From Actinomadura rudentiformis (GTDB lineage: Bacteria; Actinomycetota; Actinomycetes; Streptosporangiales; Streptosporangiaceae): a stretch of DNA of 64,000 nucleotides. The notes below the pieces were generated by a model. That model saw only the letters and a program-made list of their open reading frames with translations, was not told the DNA's origin and made no database searches. The stretch covers positions 248,001 to 312,000 of the forward strand of contig NZ_WBMT01000002.1 of NCBI RefSeq assembly GCF_008923185.1. Direction: 5' to 3'. The position numbers were made by a program, and so were the translations under genes. This document shows, in pieces, positions 8,001-17,381 of the stretch; within the stretch, counting starts at the first letter, position 1; each line of letters begins with the position of its first letter.

Positions 8001-10556
8001 ATGGACGCTGGTGTGACGGACTCCGCGCTTCGCCGGGCGTTGGCTCGCGCGCGGGACGGCAAGACGCTCGATGTTTCCGAGGCCACCACTCTGCTGCACG
8101 CGCGCGGCGCGCAGCTCGACGATCTGCTGACGTACGCGTCGCGCGTGCGGGACTCCGGGCTGGAGGCCGTGGGCCGGTCCGGGATCATCACCTATAGCCG
8201 CGGGGTGTTCATCCCGCTGACGCGGCTGTGCCGGGACAGGTGCGGCTACTGCACGTTCGCGACCGTTCCGCACAAGGTGGAATCGCCTTATCTGAGCCCC
8301 GACGAGGTGCTGGAGATCGCGCGGCAGGGGGCGGCGCTGGGGTGCAAGGAAGCGCTGTTCACGCTGGGCGACAAGCCGGAGGACCGGTGGAAACCGGCGC
8401 GGGAGTGGCTTGACGCCCATGGGTACGACGACACGATCTCGTACGTGCGCGCTATGGCGATCCGGGTGCTGGAGGAGACGGGGTTGCTGCCCCATCTGAA
8501 TCCCGGGGTGATGAGCTGGCGCGACTTCCAGCGGCTCAAGCCTGTGTCGGCGTCCATGGGGATGATGCTGGAGACCACTGCCACGCGGTTGTTCAGCGAG
8601 CGGGGCGGGCCGCACTTCGGGTCGCCGGACAAGGATCCCGCGGTCAGGTTGCGGGTGCTGGAAGACGCCGGACGGACCAATACGCCGTTCACGACGGGGA
8701 TTCTGATCGGGATCGGTGAGACGCTCCAGGAGCGGGCCGAGTCCATCTTCGCCATCCGGAAGACGATGCGGGAGTACGGGGCGATCCAGGAGGTCATCGT
8801 CCAGAACTTCCGCGCCAAGCCCGACACCAAGATGCGGGCCACGCCGGACGCCGGGCCGGAAGAACTCGCGGCGACCATCGCCGTGACGCGGCTGGTGCTC
8901 GGGACCAAGGCCCGCATCCAGGCGCCGCCCAATCTCGTGGGCGGCGAGTTCGCGTTGATGCTCCGCGCGGGGATCGACGACTGGGGCGGTGTCTCGCCGG
9001 TCACCATCGACCATGTGAATCCGGAACGGCCGTGGCCGCAGATCGACGAGCTGACGGCCAAGACGGCGGAGCTGGGCTTCACGCTCAGGGAACGGCTGCC
9101 GGTATATCCGGAGTACGTCAAGCGCGGCGAGCCGTGGCTCGACCCGCGCATGATGGGGCACGTCGCCGCGCTGGCCGAACGCTCGACAGGTCTCGCGGAC
9201 GACGAGAAGATGCCGGAAGGACGGCCCTGGCAGGAGCCGGACGGGGGCTTCGAGGCGTTCGGGCGCACGGACCTCCATGTCGAGATCGACACGACCGGGC
9301 GGACCAGCGACCGGCGGGACGACTTCGACGAGGTCTACGGCGACTGGGACGCGCTGAAGGACCGGATGTCGGCGCCGCAGCGCTTCGACGCCGACATCAA
9401 GGCGGCACTGGCGAAGGCGGAGGCCGACCCGGCCGGGCTCTCCGACGACGAGGCGCTGGCACTCCTCCACGCGGACGGGCCCGAGCTGGAGACGCTGACC
9501 AAGCTGGCCGATGACCTGCGGCGCGACGCGGTCGGCGACGAGGTCACCTATGTGGTGACGCGCAACATCAACTTCACGAACGTCTGCTACACGGGCTGCC
9601 GGTTCTGCGCGTTCGCCCAGCGCCGGACGGACGCGGACGCCTACACGCTCTCGCTGGAGCAGGTCGGCGACCGGGTCGACCAGGCCTGGGCGGCGGGCGC
9701 CACCGAGATCTGCATGCAGGGCGGCATCCACCCCGACCTGCCGGGCACGGCCTACTTCGACCTCGCTCGCGAGGTCAAGAAGCGGGCCCCGGAGATCCAC
9801 CTCCATTCGTACAGCCCGATGGAGGTCGTCAACGGCGCCAGCCGGACCGACATGTCGATCCGGGAGTGGCTGCAGGAGGCCAAGGCCGCCGGCGTCGGCT
9901 CGCTCCCCGGAACGGCCGCCGAGATCCTCGACGACGAGGTCCGGTGGGTGCTGACGAAGGGCAAGCTGCCGACCGAGCAGTGGATCGAGGTCGTCACCAC
10001 CGCGCACGAGGTGGGCCTGCCGACCACGTCCACGATGATGTACGGGCACGTCGACAACCCGTCGCACTGGGTCGCGCACATCAAGCTGCTGCGTTCACTG
10101 CAGGAGCGGACGGGCGGGTTCACCGAGTTCGTGCTGCTGCCGTTCGTGCACCACAACTCGCCGATCTACCTGGCCGGTCTGGCCCGCCCCGGTCCCACCG
10201 TCCGCGAGAACATCGCGGTGCACGCGCTGGCGCGGATCCTTCTCCACGGCGCCATCCACAACATCCAGACCTCGTGGGTGAAGCTGGGCGACGAGGTCGC
10301 GACCCGCGTCCTGCAGGGCGGCGTGAACGACCTGGGCGGAACGCTGATGGAGGAGACCATCAGCCGCATGGCGGGGTCGGAGAACGGCTCGTTCAAGACC
10401 ATCAGCTCGCTGGAGGCCATCGCCGCCGCGGCCGGGAGGCCGGCGGTGCAGCGGACGACCGAATACGGCCGTCCCTCGCCCGAACGCATCGAGGCCGCCC
10501 GCAAGACCGACGGCGTCGGCCACTTCGGCAAGGGCCTCCCCCTCCTGACCACCTGA
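8001..10556 (+). CDS. fbiC: FbiC, bifunctional FO synthase (CofG + CofH)
   Basis: 851 residues, the size of mycobacterial FbiC. Two radical-SAM domains are fused. The CofG-like N-terminal half has its [4Fe-4S] cysteines at C77, C81 and C84 (CRDRCGYC). The CofH-like C-terminal half has C529, C533 and C536 (CYTGCRFC). CofH joins tyrosine to 5-amino-6-ribitylaminouracil, and CofG closes the ring to give FO, the chromophore that FbiA then modifies. It stands alone as a transcription unit 4.6 kb from fbiB. Its own promoter lies upstream and a perfect 12-bp terminator hairpin downstream. Confidence 0.97.
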   Translation: MDAGVTDSALRRALARARDGKTLDVSEATTLLHARGAQLDDLLTYASRVRDSGLEAVGRSGIITYSRGVFIPLTRLCRDRCGYCTFATVPHKVESPYLSPDEVLEIARQGAALGCKEALFTLGDKPEDRWKPAREWLDAHGYDDTISYVRAMAIRVLEETGLLPHLNPGVMSWRDFQRLKPVSASMGMMLETTATRLFSERGGPHFGSPDKDPAVRLRVLEDAGRTNTPFTTGILIGIGETLQERAESIFAIRKTMREYGAIQEVIVQNFRAKPDTKMRATPDAGPEELAATIAVTRLVLGTKARIQAPPNLVGGEFALMLRAGIDDWGGVSPVTIDHVNPERPWPQIDELTAKTAELGFTLRERLPVYPEYVKRGEPWLDPRMMGHVAALAERSTGLADDEKMPEGRPWQEPDGGFEAFGRTDLHVEIDTTGRTSDRRDDFDEVYGDWDALKDRMSAPQRFDADIKAALAKAEADPAGLSDDEALALLHADGPELETLTKLADDLRRDAVGDEVTYVVTRNINFTNVCYTGCRFCAFAQRRTDADAYTLSLEQVGDRVDQAWAAGATEICMQGGIHPDLPGTAYFDLAREVKKRAPEIHLHSYSPMEVVNGASRTDMSIREWLQEAKAAGVGSLPGTAAEILDDEVRWVLTKGKLPTEQWIEVVTTAHEVGLPTTSTMMYGHVDNPSHWVAHIKLLRSLQERTGGFTEFVLLPFVHHNSPIYLAGLARPGPTVRENIAVHALARILLHGAIHNIQTSWVKLGDEVATRVLQGGVNDLGGTLMEETISRMAGSENGSFKTISSLEAIAAAAGRPAVQRTTEYGRPSPERIEAARKTDGVGHFGKGLPLLTT

Positions 10557-10560
10557 CCGC

Positions 10561-10589
10561 AGAGGGGCTCCCCACCAGGGAGCCCCTCT
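10561..10589 (+). terminator. Perfect 12-bp hairpin terminator of fbiC
   Basis: AGAGGGGCTCCC, a 5-nt loop (cacca), then GGGAGCCCCTCT. It starts 5 nt after the fbiC stop. It also touches the stop codon of the relic on the other strand. Confidence 0.8.
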
Positions 10590-10784
10590 CATCCGATCCA
10601 GACGATGTCGGTAATGCGAAGTGTCTCGGACTCGTCATCGACGAGGATGGCCAGCATGCCTTCACCGCGCTTGCCGAAGAACGCGTGACTGCTCGCGATA
10701 CAGCTCCGGGAGAGCATCGAAGATCGCAGCAGGGTCCTCGCCAGGATCGTATGGGCCTGCGGGCTCAGTGGGCTGGGCGGTCAT
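10589..10784 (-). pseudogene. Relic joining an antitoxin-like N-terminus to a toxin-like C-terminus
   Basis: From an ATG at 10784 the complement reads MTAQPTEPAGPYDP...AAIFDALPELYREQ, then hits a stop 40 codons in. The -1/+1 frame from about 10690 continues HAFFGKRGEGMLAILVDD and TLRITDIVWIG up to a stop at 10591. The first part resembles the N-terminus of DUF6247-type antitoxin-like proteins. The second resembles the last strand of a small RelE/ParE-like partner. Both assignments are from memory and tentative. An internal deletion that fused the two out of frame would give exactly this structure. Codon use is less GC-biased than the neighbours, which suggests acquired DNA. Confidence 0.45.
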
Positions 10785-10807
10785 GGCGTCAGCGTCCCCA
10801 TGAGGGG

Positions 10808-11875
10808 TCAGGCATCGGTGGAGAAGCGGACGGCGGTGGGGGGGAGGGCGATGCCGGGCCACAGGCGGAGGCCGTCGCGCAGCTCGTTGCCCGGGCCGAC
10901 CATGGCGCCGTCACCGAGGATGACGCCGTCGAGGACCGCGCCGGCGCCGACGCGGGCGCCGCGGCCGACGACCGAGTCGCGGACCGTCGCTCCTTCGGCG
11001 ACGAACGCGCCGTCCTGCAGGACACTGCCGATCACGGTGGCGCCGGGCTCGACCTCGGCGCCGCGGCCGACGGTGGTGCCGCCGCGGACGACGGCGCCGG
11101 GCGACACGATCGCGCCGTGGAGGGTGAGGCGCTCGCCGGGCTCGCCCGGCATGGCGGACGAGGCGATCTTGCCGAGGACCAGGTCGCGGGAGCCCTGGAC
11201 GAAGGCCTGGGGAGTACCGACGTCGAGCCAGTACGCGGTCTCGACGTAGCCCATGACGACTGCGCCGGAGGAGATGAGTGAGGGGAACGTCTCGCGCTCG
11301 ACGGAGACGACCTCGTGCTCGGGGATCGTGTCGATGGCCGAGCGGCGGAAGACGTAGCAGCCCGCGTTGATCTGGTCGGTCACCGGGTGCGGGGTCTTCT
11401 CCAGGAACGCGGCGACGCGGCCGTCGGGATCGGTCGGCACGCAGCCGAAGCGGGAGGGGTCCTCGACCCTGGTCAGGTGGAGGGTCACGGCGGCGGACGA
11501 CTTCTCGTGCAGGGCGACCTGGGCGGTGACGTCATGGCCGGACAGGATGTCGCCGTTGAGGATGAGCACGGGCTCGTCGGGGTCGCACGTCAGCGCGCGG
11601 GCCGCGTTGCGGATGGCGCCGCCGGTGCCGAGCGGCTCGGCCTCGCTCACGTAGGCGAGGTCGACGCCGTGCGCGTGCGTGCCGAACGCCGCCTCGAACA
11701 TCTCCGCGCGGTACGAGGTCGCGAACACGATGCGGTCGACCCCGGCCGCCTGGGCGCGGGCGAGCTGATGGGCGAGGAAGGCGACCCCGGCCGTGGGGAG
11801 CAGCGGTTTGGGCGTGGAGATCGTCAACGGTCGCAGCCGGGTCCCCTGGCCCCCGACCAGAAGAATCGCTTCCAC
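10808..11875 (-). CDS. Mannose-1-phosphate guanylyltransferase / NDP-sugar pyrophosphorylase with left-handed beta-helix
   Basis: 355 residues from GTG 11875 (SD AAGGGG upstream). The nucleotidyltransferase signature LVGGQGTRLRPLT is at residues 6-18, and PKPLLP, NGDIL (metal site) and VEDPSRFG follow. From about residue 245 the sequence changes to hexapeptide-like repeats (GAIVSPGAVVRGGTTVGRGAE...), a left-handed beta-helix. This matches the actinobacterial ManB/RmlA2-type enzymes that make GDP-mannose. Exact sugar and base cannot be fixed by reading. It heads the minus-strand pair with the glycosyltransferase at 11915. Confidence 0.8.
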   Translation of the reverse strand: MEAILLVGGQGTRLRPLTISTPKPLLPTAGVAFLAHQLARAQAAGVDRIVFATSYRAEMFEAAFGTHAHGVDLAYVSEAEPLGTGGAIRNAARALTCDPDEPVLILNGDILSGHDVTAQVALHEKSSAAVTLHLTRVEDPSRFGCVPTDPDGRVAAFLEKTPHPVTDQINAGCYVFRRSAIDTIPEHEVVSVERETFPSLISSGAVVMGYVETAYWLDVGTPQAFVQGSRDLVLGKIASSAMPGEPGERLTLHGAIVSPGAVVRGGTTVGRGAEVEPGATVIGSVLQDGAFVAEGATVRDSVVGRGARVGAGAVLDGVILGDGAMVGPGNELRDGLRLWPGIALPPTAVRFSTDA

Positions 11876-11914
11876 AAGGCCCCTTCCTCGAATGGTCCAG
11901 CCGAGCCTACTGGT

Positions 11915-13057
11915 CTAGCGGGGGGACGCGTGTGCCGCGACGGCTCGTTCGTACGAGGCCATGTGCGCCTCGGCGGAGGCCTTCCAGCTGAACTGCCGCG
12001 ATCGTTCGTAGGCCGCCTCGGAGAGGGTGCGGCGGCTCGCCGGATCCTCGATCAGACCGGACAGCGCGTGGCAGATGCCCCAGGGGTCCGGGTCGGTGTA
12101 GGCCACGGCGTCGCCACCCACCTCTGGCAGCGGGCCGCGCCGCGTGGTCAGCACCGGCGCACCGCAGGCCATCGCCTCCAGCACGGGCAGGCCGAAGCCC
12201 TCTCCCCGGCTGGGCAGCGCCACGACGAGCGCGCCGCCGAGGAACCCGGGCAGCGAGGTCCGGGGCAGGTAACCGGGACGGACGACCTTCAGGTTGAGCG
12301 GGACCGTCGCGAGTGCCGCGTCGACCTCGTCGTCCCAGCCGCCGCTGCCGGCCAGCACCAGCGCGGGCGGGTCGGGGTGGTCGGACACGGCGCGGGCCCA
12401 GCCGCGGATGAGGTTGGGCACGTTCTTGCGCGGCTCCAGCGCCCCGAGATAGGCGATGTAGGGACGGCCGTGCAGGCCGAGCCGGTCCGACACCTTCTTG
12501 ATCTCGATCTCGTCGGGCCGGTGGAACACGTCGTGGTCGACGCCGTGGTACGCCACGTCGATGTGCGTGGGGTCGGCGCCGAGCAGCCGCACCAGCTCGT
12601 CGCGGGTGGCCATGGACGGGGCGATCAGCCGGGTGGCGCGGCGGGCGGCGGTGCGGGTGGCGGACTTGATGTAGGTCGACCGCACCGGATCGTGGATCTC
12701 CGGCTCCGCGAACACCGTCACGTCGTGGATCGTGACGACCGTGGGCCGCCCGGCCCGGGTCGGGAGGATGTACGCGGGCAGGTGGATGACGTCGGCGGCC
12801 ACCTGCTGCGCCACGTACGGCAGGCCGGTCTGTTCCCACGCAAGCCGGGAGTCACGGTGCGCCAGGGCCGCCGGGCCCGCCACGATCCGCGCGTTCGGCG
12901 CCAGCGTGCCGTAGCGCTGTTCGTCCGCACGCTGGCAGGCGATGGCCAGGTCGGCGCCGAGCCGGTCCAGCGCGACGAGCAGCCCGTCGCAGTAACGGCC
13001 GAGCCCGCCGCGGTCGGCGGGTACGGCAGTGGCATCAACGAGGATCCGAGGTGCCAC
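11915..13057 (-). CDS. GT4-family glycosyltransferase
   Basis: 380 residues from GTG 13057, which has an AAAGGGGG SD; the longer in-frame start at 13168 has none. GT-B fold with the typical GT4 signatures: DATAVPADRGGLGRYC near the start, YLGALEPRKN before the donor domain, and SRGEGFGLPVLEAMACGAPVLTT for sugar-nucleotide binding (the E-x7-E type motif). It transfers a hexose, possibly mannose given the adjacent guanylyltransferase. Retaining mechanism expected. 39 bp separate it from the next gene. Confidence 0.85.
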   Translation of the reverse strand: MAPRILVDATAVPADRGGLGRYCDGLLVALDRLGADLAIACQRADEQRYGTLAPNARIVAGPAALAHRDSRLAWEQTGLPYVAQQVAADVIHLPAYILPTRAGRPTVVTIHDVTVFAEPEIHDPVRSTYIKSATRTAARRATRLIAPSMATRDELVRLLGADPTHIDVAYHGVDHDVFHRPDEIEIKKVSDRLGLHGRPYIAYLGALEPRKNVPNLIRGWARAVSDHPDPPALVLAGSGGWDDEVDAALATVPLNLKVVRPGYLPRTSLPGFLGGALVVALPSRGEGFGLPVLEAMACGAPVLTTRRGPLPEVGGDAVAYTDPDPWGICHALSGLIEDPASRRTLSEAAYERSRQFSWKASAEAHMASYERAVAAHASPR

Positions 13058-13202
13058 GTTGCCCCCTTTTGTGTCCCGATCTCGCGGCATACGGCAGGGA
13101 TCACCCCCCGCCTCTTCAGAGCCTACGCCGATCGTGCCCCAGCGGAAGTCAGACCGCCGCTCCAACACGGATCAACATCGATTGTGAGCACACGCCGGGG
13201 CG

Positions 13203-13910
13203 TCAGGCGCGCTTGCGGGCGTGGATGAGGACGATGCTGCCGCGCTCGTTGGGCGCCCGGCGGTCGGCTAGGGCGACCAGGGGCGCCAGCGGGGCGGCGG
13301 CGTTGAAGCCGACCTTGCCGCCGTACGTCGACAGCGACAGGTAGAGCCGCTCGGCCGCCGGAGTCCGGAACTGGTAGGAGTGGCGGACCAGGTCGAGGCC
13401 GCGCTCGTCCATCAGCTTGCCGAGCGTCTCGTGCGTGTACGTGTGCTGGACGTGGTACTTGGCCTTGTGCGCGTCGCGCAGCTTGGGCCAGGCGTCGGCG
13501 CGGCTCAGCACGTCCGCCGACATGAAGATCTCGCCGCCCGGCTTGAGCACCCGGGCCATCTCGTCGAGGGACTTGCCGCCGTCGTCGAAGTGCTCGATCG
13601 CGCAGACCGACAGGACGGCGTCGAACGAACCCTCGCCGAACGGCAGCCGCAGCGCGTCACATTCGATCAACGCGGGCGGGTGCGCGAGCGTCTGCCCGTA
13701 CAACATCTTCTTTCGCGCAAGGTCGATCGAGACCGCCTGCGCGCCGCGCTTGCGGGCCTGCCCGGCCCAGTAGCCGTCGCCGCCGGCGACGTCGAGGACC
13801 CGCTTGCCGCGGAGATCGCGGCCCATCCAGGCCAGCAGCGTCCCGGCCTCGCGGTACCGGCAGACATGCACCTGGTGCCCCATGAAGGCGACCACATCCG
13901 AGAGTTTCAT
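13203..13910 (-). CDS. Class I SAM-dependent methyltransferase
   Basis: 235 residues from ATG 13910 (MKLSDVVAFMGHQ). Motif I is VLDVAGGDGYWAGQA at about 38-52, the acidic loop is VSIDLARKK, and motif IV lies in FDAVLSVCAIEHF. It belongs to the UbiE/Methyltransf_11 type. The substrate is unknown; the context suggests a cell-envelope glycolipid or sugar. TAGAGT (complement 13919-13924) lies 8 nt before the ATG and no SD exists, so it is probably leaderless. It is divergent from the flippase-like gene. Confidence 0.85.
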   Translation of the reverse strand: MKLSDVVAFMGHQVHVCRYREAGTLLAWMGRDLRGKRVLDVAGGDGYWAGQARKRGAQAVSIDLARKKMLYGQTLAHPPALIECDALRLPFGEGSFDAVLSVCAIEHFDDGGKSLDEMARVLKPGGEIFMSADVLSRADAWPKLRDAHKAKYHVQHTYTHETLGKLMDERGLDLVRHSYQFRTPAAERLYLSLSTYGGKVGFNAAAPLAPLVALADRRAPNERGSIVLIHARKRA

Positions 13911-13918
13911 TGCCGACC

Positions 13919-13924
13919 ACTCTA
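13919..13924 (-). promoter_or_regulatory. -10 box TAGAGT of leaderless methyltransferase transcript
   Basis: TAGAGT on the complement, 8 nt before ATG 13910; the same hexamer as at fbiC. Confidence 0.45.
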
Positions 13925-13949
13925 GGACGTGTCTCGAAGTCGGCTGGCC

Positions 13950-13955
13950 TAACCT
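13950..13955 (+). promoter_or_regulatory. -10 box TAACCT of leaderless flippase-like transcript
   Basis: TAACCT, then 7 nt (ggggcac), then GTG 13963. There is no proper SD spacing. Confidence 0.4.
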
Positions 13956-13962
13956 GGGGCAC

Positions 13963-14970
13963 GTGATTTCGAAGGCCGCGGCGATGCGGATCGGGCGCGT
14001 ACTGCTCGTGCTACTCGCGCTCGGGTTCTGCGCGTACAGCCTGATCGACCAGTGGGACGCCACCGTGCGGGCGTTCGAGCAGATGTCGGTGGCGACACTG
14101 CTCGGCGCGTTCGCGGCCGGGCTCGCCGGGCTCTTCGCGTGGACCCTGAGCTGGCGGGTCTTCCTCGCCGGGCTCGGTTCGCCACTCCCGGTCAAGGCGA
14201 TGTACCGGATCTCCTCCATCTCCCAGCTCGGCAAGTACGTGCCGGGCAAGGTGTGGGCGCTCGTCACCCAGATGGAGCTCGCCCGCGAGTACGAGGTGCC
14301 GCGGGCCCGCAGCTTCGGCTCCACGCTGCTGGCCATGGCCGCCTCCCAGGCGACCGGGCTGGCGATCGCGGCGAGCACGCTGCCGCTGACCTCGGCGACC
14401 GCCAGGAGCCGGTACTGGTGGCTGTTCCTGCTGACCCCGGTGGTGCTGGCCTGCCTGCACCCGAAGATCGTCACCTGGGCGCTGAACACGCTGCTCAAGC
14501 TCGTGCGGCGGCCGTCCCTGGAACATCCGGTGAGCCTGCCCGCAACGTTGCTCGGGGCGTTCTGGGCGGTGCTGGGCTGGGTGTTCTTCGGCGTCCACCT
14601 GTGGCTGCTGTGCGCGGCGGCCGGCGGCGACGGGACGGGCCTGCCGTTCCTCGCCACCGGGGCCTACGCGCTCGCCTTCGTCGCCGGGTTCCTGGTCTTC
14701 ATCGCGCCGGGCGGGATCGGCGCCCGCGAGGCGGCGATGGTGCTGGTCCTGACGCCGGTGCTGCCCGCGGGCGCGCCGATCGTGGTCGCGCTCGCCTCCC
14801 GCGTGGTGCTGACGCTGGCCGACCTCACGAACGCCGGGCTCGCCGTGCTCATCGGCGGCCGGCCGCCCAAAGCGCCGGTGAAGCAGGCCCCCGGTGAGGG
14901 GAATGAAGACAGCGGGAATGAACCGGCACCCGGCACACTTGTCACGGGTACGCAGCCGAATAAGGAGTGA
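13963..14970 (+). CDS. AglD/LPG-synthase-TM-type integral membrane protein (UPF0104)
   Basis: 335 residues from GTG 13963 ([13 protein letters not shown]); an ATG at 13984 is an alternative. About eight hydrophobic segments are visible. The family's [13 protein letters not shown] block is present, and the C-terminal [25 protein letters not shown] block is very typical. The N-terminal half of such proteins is related to the flippase part of MprF; in many actinobacteria they sit beside polyprenol-linked sugar genes. A role in moving or modifying lipid-linked sugars is inferred. The 3' end overlaps the thioredoxin SD. Confidence 0.75.
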   Translation: MISKAAAMRIGRVLLVLLALGFCAYSLIDQWDATVRAFEQMSVATLLGAFAAGLAGLFAWTLSWRVFLAGLGSPLPVKAMYRISSISQLGKYVPGKVWALVTQMELAREYEVPRARSFGSTLLAMAASQATGLAIAASTLPLTSATARSRYWWLFLLTPVVLACLHPKIVTWALNTLLKLVRRPSLEHPVSLPATLLGAFWAVLGWVFFGVHLWLLCAAAGGDGTGLPFLATGAYALAFVAGFLVFIAPGGIGAREAAMVLVLTPVLPAGAPIVVALASRVVLTLADLTNAGLAVLIGGRPPKAPVKQAPGEGNEDSGNEPAPGTLVTGTQPNKE

Positions 14971-14972
14971 TC

Positions 14973-15296
14973 GTGACCGCCCCGATTACCATCACCGACG
15001 CCACGTTCGAAGAGCAGGTACTGAAGAGCGAAACCCCGGTCCTGGTGGACTTCTGGGCGGAATGGTGCGGGCCGTGCAAGATGATCGCGCCCGTGCTGGA
15101 GGAGATCGCCCAGGAGTACGCGGGCAAGCTCACGATCGCCAAGCTCGACACCGACGCCAACCCGACCACCATGGCCTCGCAGGGCGTGATGGGCCTGCCC
15201 ACGCTGAACCTCTACAAGAACGGCGAGGTCGTCCAGCAGATCGTCGGCGCCAAGCCCAAGCGCGCGCTGCTCAAGCTGATCGACGAGCACCTGTAA
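14973..15296 (+). CDS. trxA: Thioredoxin
   Basis: 107 residues from GTG 14973, with a perfect AAGGAG 5 nt upstream. The active site WCGPC (C32, C35) and the cis-proline of [11 protein letters not shown] are in place, and the length is standard. A cytosolic dithiol reductant. It starts 2 nt after the upstream stop, so it is cotranscribed with the membrane protein. Its last 26 bp overlap the 3' end of the convergent glycosyltransferase gene. Confidence 0.95.
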   Translation: MTAPITITDATFEEQVLKSETPVLVDFWAEWCGPCKMIAPVLEEIAQEYAGKLTIAKLDTDANPTTMASQGVMGLPTLNLYKNGEVVQQIVGAKPKRALLKLIDEHL

Positions 15297-16371
15297 GCGC
15301 GTCGAGGTAGGCGGTCCAGAGGGGTTCGTGGTCGACCGGGCGCACGCCCGCACGGAGCCTCTCTGGCTCGCCCGGCGCGTAGAAGCGCTTGAGGGCATCG
15401 GCAAGCGAGCCCACATCGTCCGGCTCGCAGACCAGCCCGTCCACGCCGTCCCGGATCTGGTCGGCGAATCCGCCGACCCGCGTGGCGATGACCGGCACCC
15501 CGTGCTCGTAGGCCATCCACACGTTCTGCGAGGCCGTGGCGGCTCGGTAGGGCAGGACGAGCGCGTCCGCCGCCTCGAACAGCCCGGGCACGTCGGCCGC
15601 CGGAACGTAGCCCGGCCGTAGCTCGACTCTTCCTGCCAGTCCCAGCTCGGCGATCAGCCGTTCGGTCTCGTCGAGCCCACCCCAGAACTCCCCCGCCACG
15701 GTGAGCGAGACGTCCTCGGGACCCGCGGCCAGCGCCCGGAGCAGAACGTCCAGCCCCTTGTAGGGCCGGACGATCCCGAAGAACAGCAGCTGATTCCGCA
15801 CACCCGCCGCTCGCCCGCCGCGCTCGGTGACGCCGCCTGACGGGGTCGGCAGGTGGGCGGGCATCTCGGCGACGCGGACCGGATGGGCCGTCAGCCCCCT
15901 GGCCAGCTCAGCCTGCTGCTCAGAGTGAACGAGAACACCGTTCACGCGACGCAGCAGGGCCTTCATGAGCGGCCGGTCGTACGGCTTGCGCTCATGCGGG
16001 AGCACGTTGTGGCACAGCGCCACCACGGGCGTCCCGCCGCGCAGACCGGCGAGGATCCCCAGATATGAGGGGACCTGGACGGGGCTGAGCACCGCCAGCA
16101 CCACGAGGTCGTACGCGCGCAGGGACCGGCCGGTGCGCCACCAGCCGTCCGGGCGGCGCCAGTCGAGCTCGTGCCGGGTGCCGGGGAACGGTTCGCCCTC
16201 CGGCTCGGAGATCGTCTGCTGCCCGGGGTAGAGGAATGCGGGGTACTGGGCGCGCCACGACTCGATGGCGACCTGGTGTCCGGCCCCGGCCAGCCGGTGC
16301 GCCAGCTCGGTGGTGTGGTGCGCGCCGCCGCCCTTGTAGGGGAACGCCGGGCCGATGATCGCGATCCGCAT
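15271..16371 (-). CDS. GT4-family glycosyltransferase
   Basis: 366 residues ([24 protein letters not shown]). The glycine-rich N-terminal acceptor loop, the [17 protein letters not shown] donor-domain start and the late E-x7-D-type segment ([27 protein letters not shown]) are classic GT4. It lies 13 bp downstream of the GT2 gene on the same strand, so the two form an operon. Donor and acceptor cannot be told. Confidence 0.85.
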   Translation of the reverse strand: MRIAIIGPAFPYKGGGAHHTTELAHRLAGAGHQVAIESWRAQYPAFLYPGQQTISEPEGEPFPGTRHELDWRRPDGWWRTGRSLRAYDLVVLAVLSPVQVPSYLGILAGLRGGTPVVALCHNVLPHERKPYDRPLMKALLRRVNGVLVHSEQQAELARGLTAHPVRVAEMPAHLPTPSGGVTERGGRAAGVRNQLLFFGIVRPYKGLDVLLRALAAGPEDVSLTVAGEFWGGLDETERLIAELGLAGRVELRPGYVPAADVPGLFEAADALVLPYRAATASQNVWMAYEHGVPVIATRVGGFADQIRDGVDGLVCEPDDVGSLADALKRFYAPGEPERLRAGVRPVDHEPLWTAYLDALTGARRSA

Positions 16372-16384
16372 CGGATGCCGCCGC

Positions 16385-17296
16385 CTAGGTGTCGTTGCGC
16401 GAACGGACGATCAGGTCGGCCAGCAACGCCAGCGAGGCGATGATCATCCCGGTAATGAAGATCATCACGGTGTTGTTGGCGAAGTAGCCGAAGTGCACGA
16501 TCATGTCGAACACGCCCTTGACCAGGCCGATTCCCAGCAGCCACAGCGCCGGCGGCATCAGCACCTTGAGCGGGTTGAAGTACATGACCATCCGCAGCAC
16601 CTGCAGGATGTAGCGGTAGGCGTCCTTGGTGAAGTGGAACTTGGACTTGCCCGCCCGCTTGTAGTAGTCGATCGGCACGTACCGCACGTCGTGCTGGTTC
16701 GACAGGAACGCGATGGTGATCGTCGTGACGCAGGAGAAACCGGGCGGCAGCAGCCGCAGATAGGGCAGCGAGACCTGGCGGCGGAACGCCCGCAGCCCCG
16801 AGTTGAGATCGGGGATCCTGGTGTTGGTGAGCCGCTCGGCGATCTTACGGATGAACCACTTGGCGGGCACCCGCAGCAGCTTGTGCGTGCCCTCCTCGCT
16901 CTTGCGCGCGCCGACCACCTGGTCCACCGTGGGGTCGGTGTCGAGGATCTCGACCAGGTCGGGGATCCGCTCGTTCGGGTACGTCATGTCGGCGTCGGTC
17001 CACACGACGATCTCGCCGCGGGCCTGCTGGGTGCCGATCCGCCGCACCGTGCCCGAGCCGCTGTTGTGGTGGAACGCGATGATCCGCATATTGGGGAAGC
17101 GTGGCGCGGCCTCCTCCAGCCGGGCCAGCGTCGCGTCGGTCGAGCAGTCGTCGACGGCCAGCAGCTCGTAGCTCTTGCCGCTGTTGTCCATCGCCTTGCA
17201 GATGCGCTCGACCTCTTCGAGGACATGGTCCTGCTCGTTGTAACACGGCAGAACGATCGTCACATGCACGGCACTGTCGGTGGGCTGGGTACTCAC
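16385..17296 (-). CDS. Polyprenol-phosphate sugar synthase-like GT2 with C-terminal membrane helices
   Basis: 303 residues from GTG 17296. GT2 domain at 1-220: VTIVLPCYNEQDH, VDDCSTD, and the metal-binding DADMTYPNERI (D-x-D). Two transmembrane helices follow near the C-terminus (PPALWLLGIGLVKGVFD; MIFITGMIIASLALLADLIV). This is the DPMS/GtrB-like layout of enzymes that make polyprenyl-phosphate sugars for use outside the membrane by GT-C enzymes such as the next gene. TATTCT 8 nt before the GTG suggests a leaderless start. I prefer it to the ATG-like codon at 17320. Confidence 0.8.
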   Translation of the reverse strand: MSTQPTDSAVHVTIVLPCYNEQDHVLEEVERICKAMDNSGKSYELLAVDDCSTDATLARLEEAAPRFPNMRIIAFHHNSGSGTVRRIGTQQARGEIVVWTDADMTYPNERIPDLVEILDTDPTVDQVVGARKSEEGTHKLLRVPAKWFIRKIAERLTNTRIPDLNSGLRAFRRQVSLPYLRLLPPGFSCVTTITIAFLSNQHDVRYVPIDYYKRAGKSKFHFTKDAYRYILQVLRMVMYFNPLKVLMPPALWLLGIGLVKGVFDMIVHFGYFANNTVMIFITGMIIASLALLADLIVRSRNDT

Positions 17297-17304
17297 GCAG
17301 GGCG

Positions 17305-17310
17305 AGAATA
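17305..17310 (-). promoter_or_regulatory. -10 box TATTCT of leaderless GT2 transcript
   Basis: TATTCT on the complement, 8 nt before GTG 17296, with no SD in between. Confidence 0.45.
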
Positions 17311-17381
17311 CTCGCCCCACGCCCCTTACGAGGCCAGTCGCCCTTAGGGCGCCTTCAAGACACGCCCTTGGCGAACGCCCG

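Noticed and set aside
13203..14657. 484-residue form of the methyltransferase
   Set aside because: The extra N-terminal 249 residues are antisense to the flippase-like gene; the domain starts at ATG 13910.
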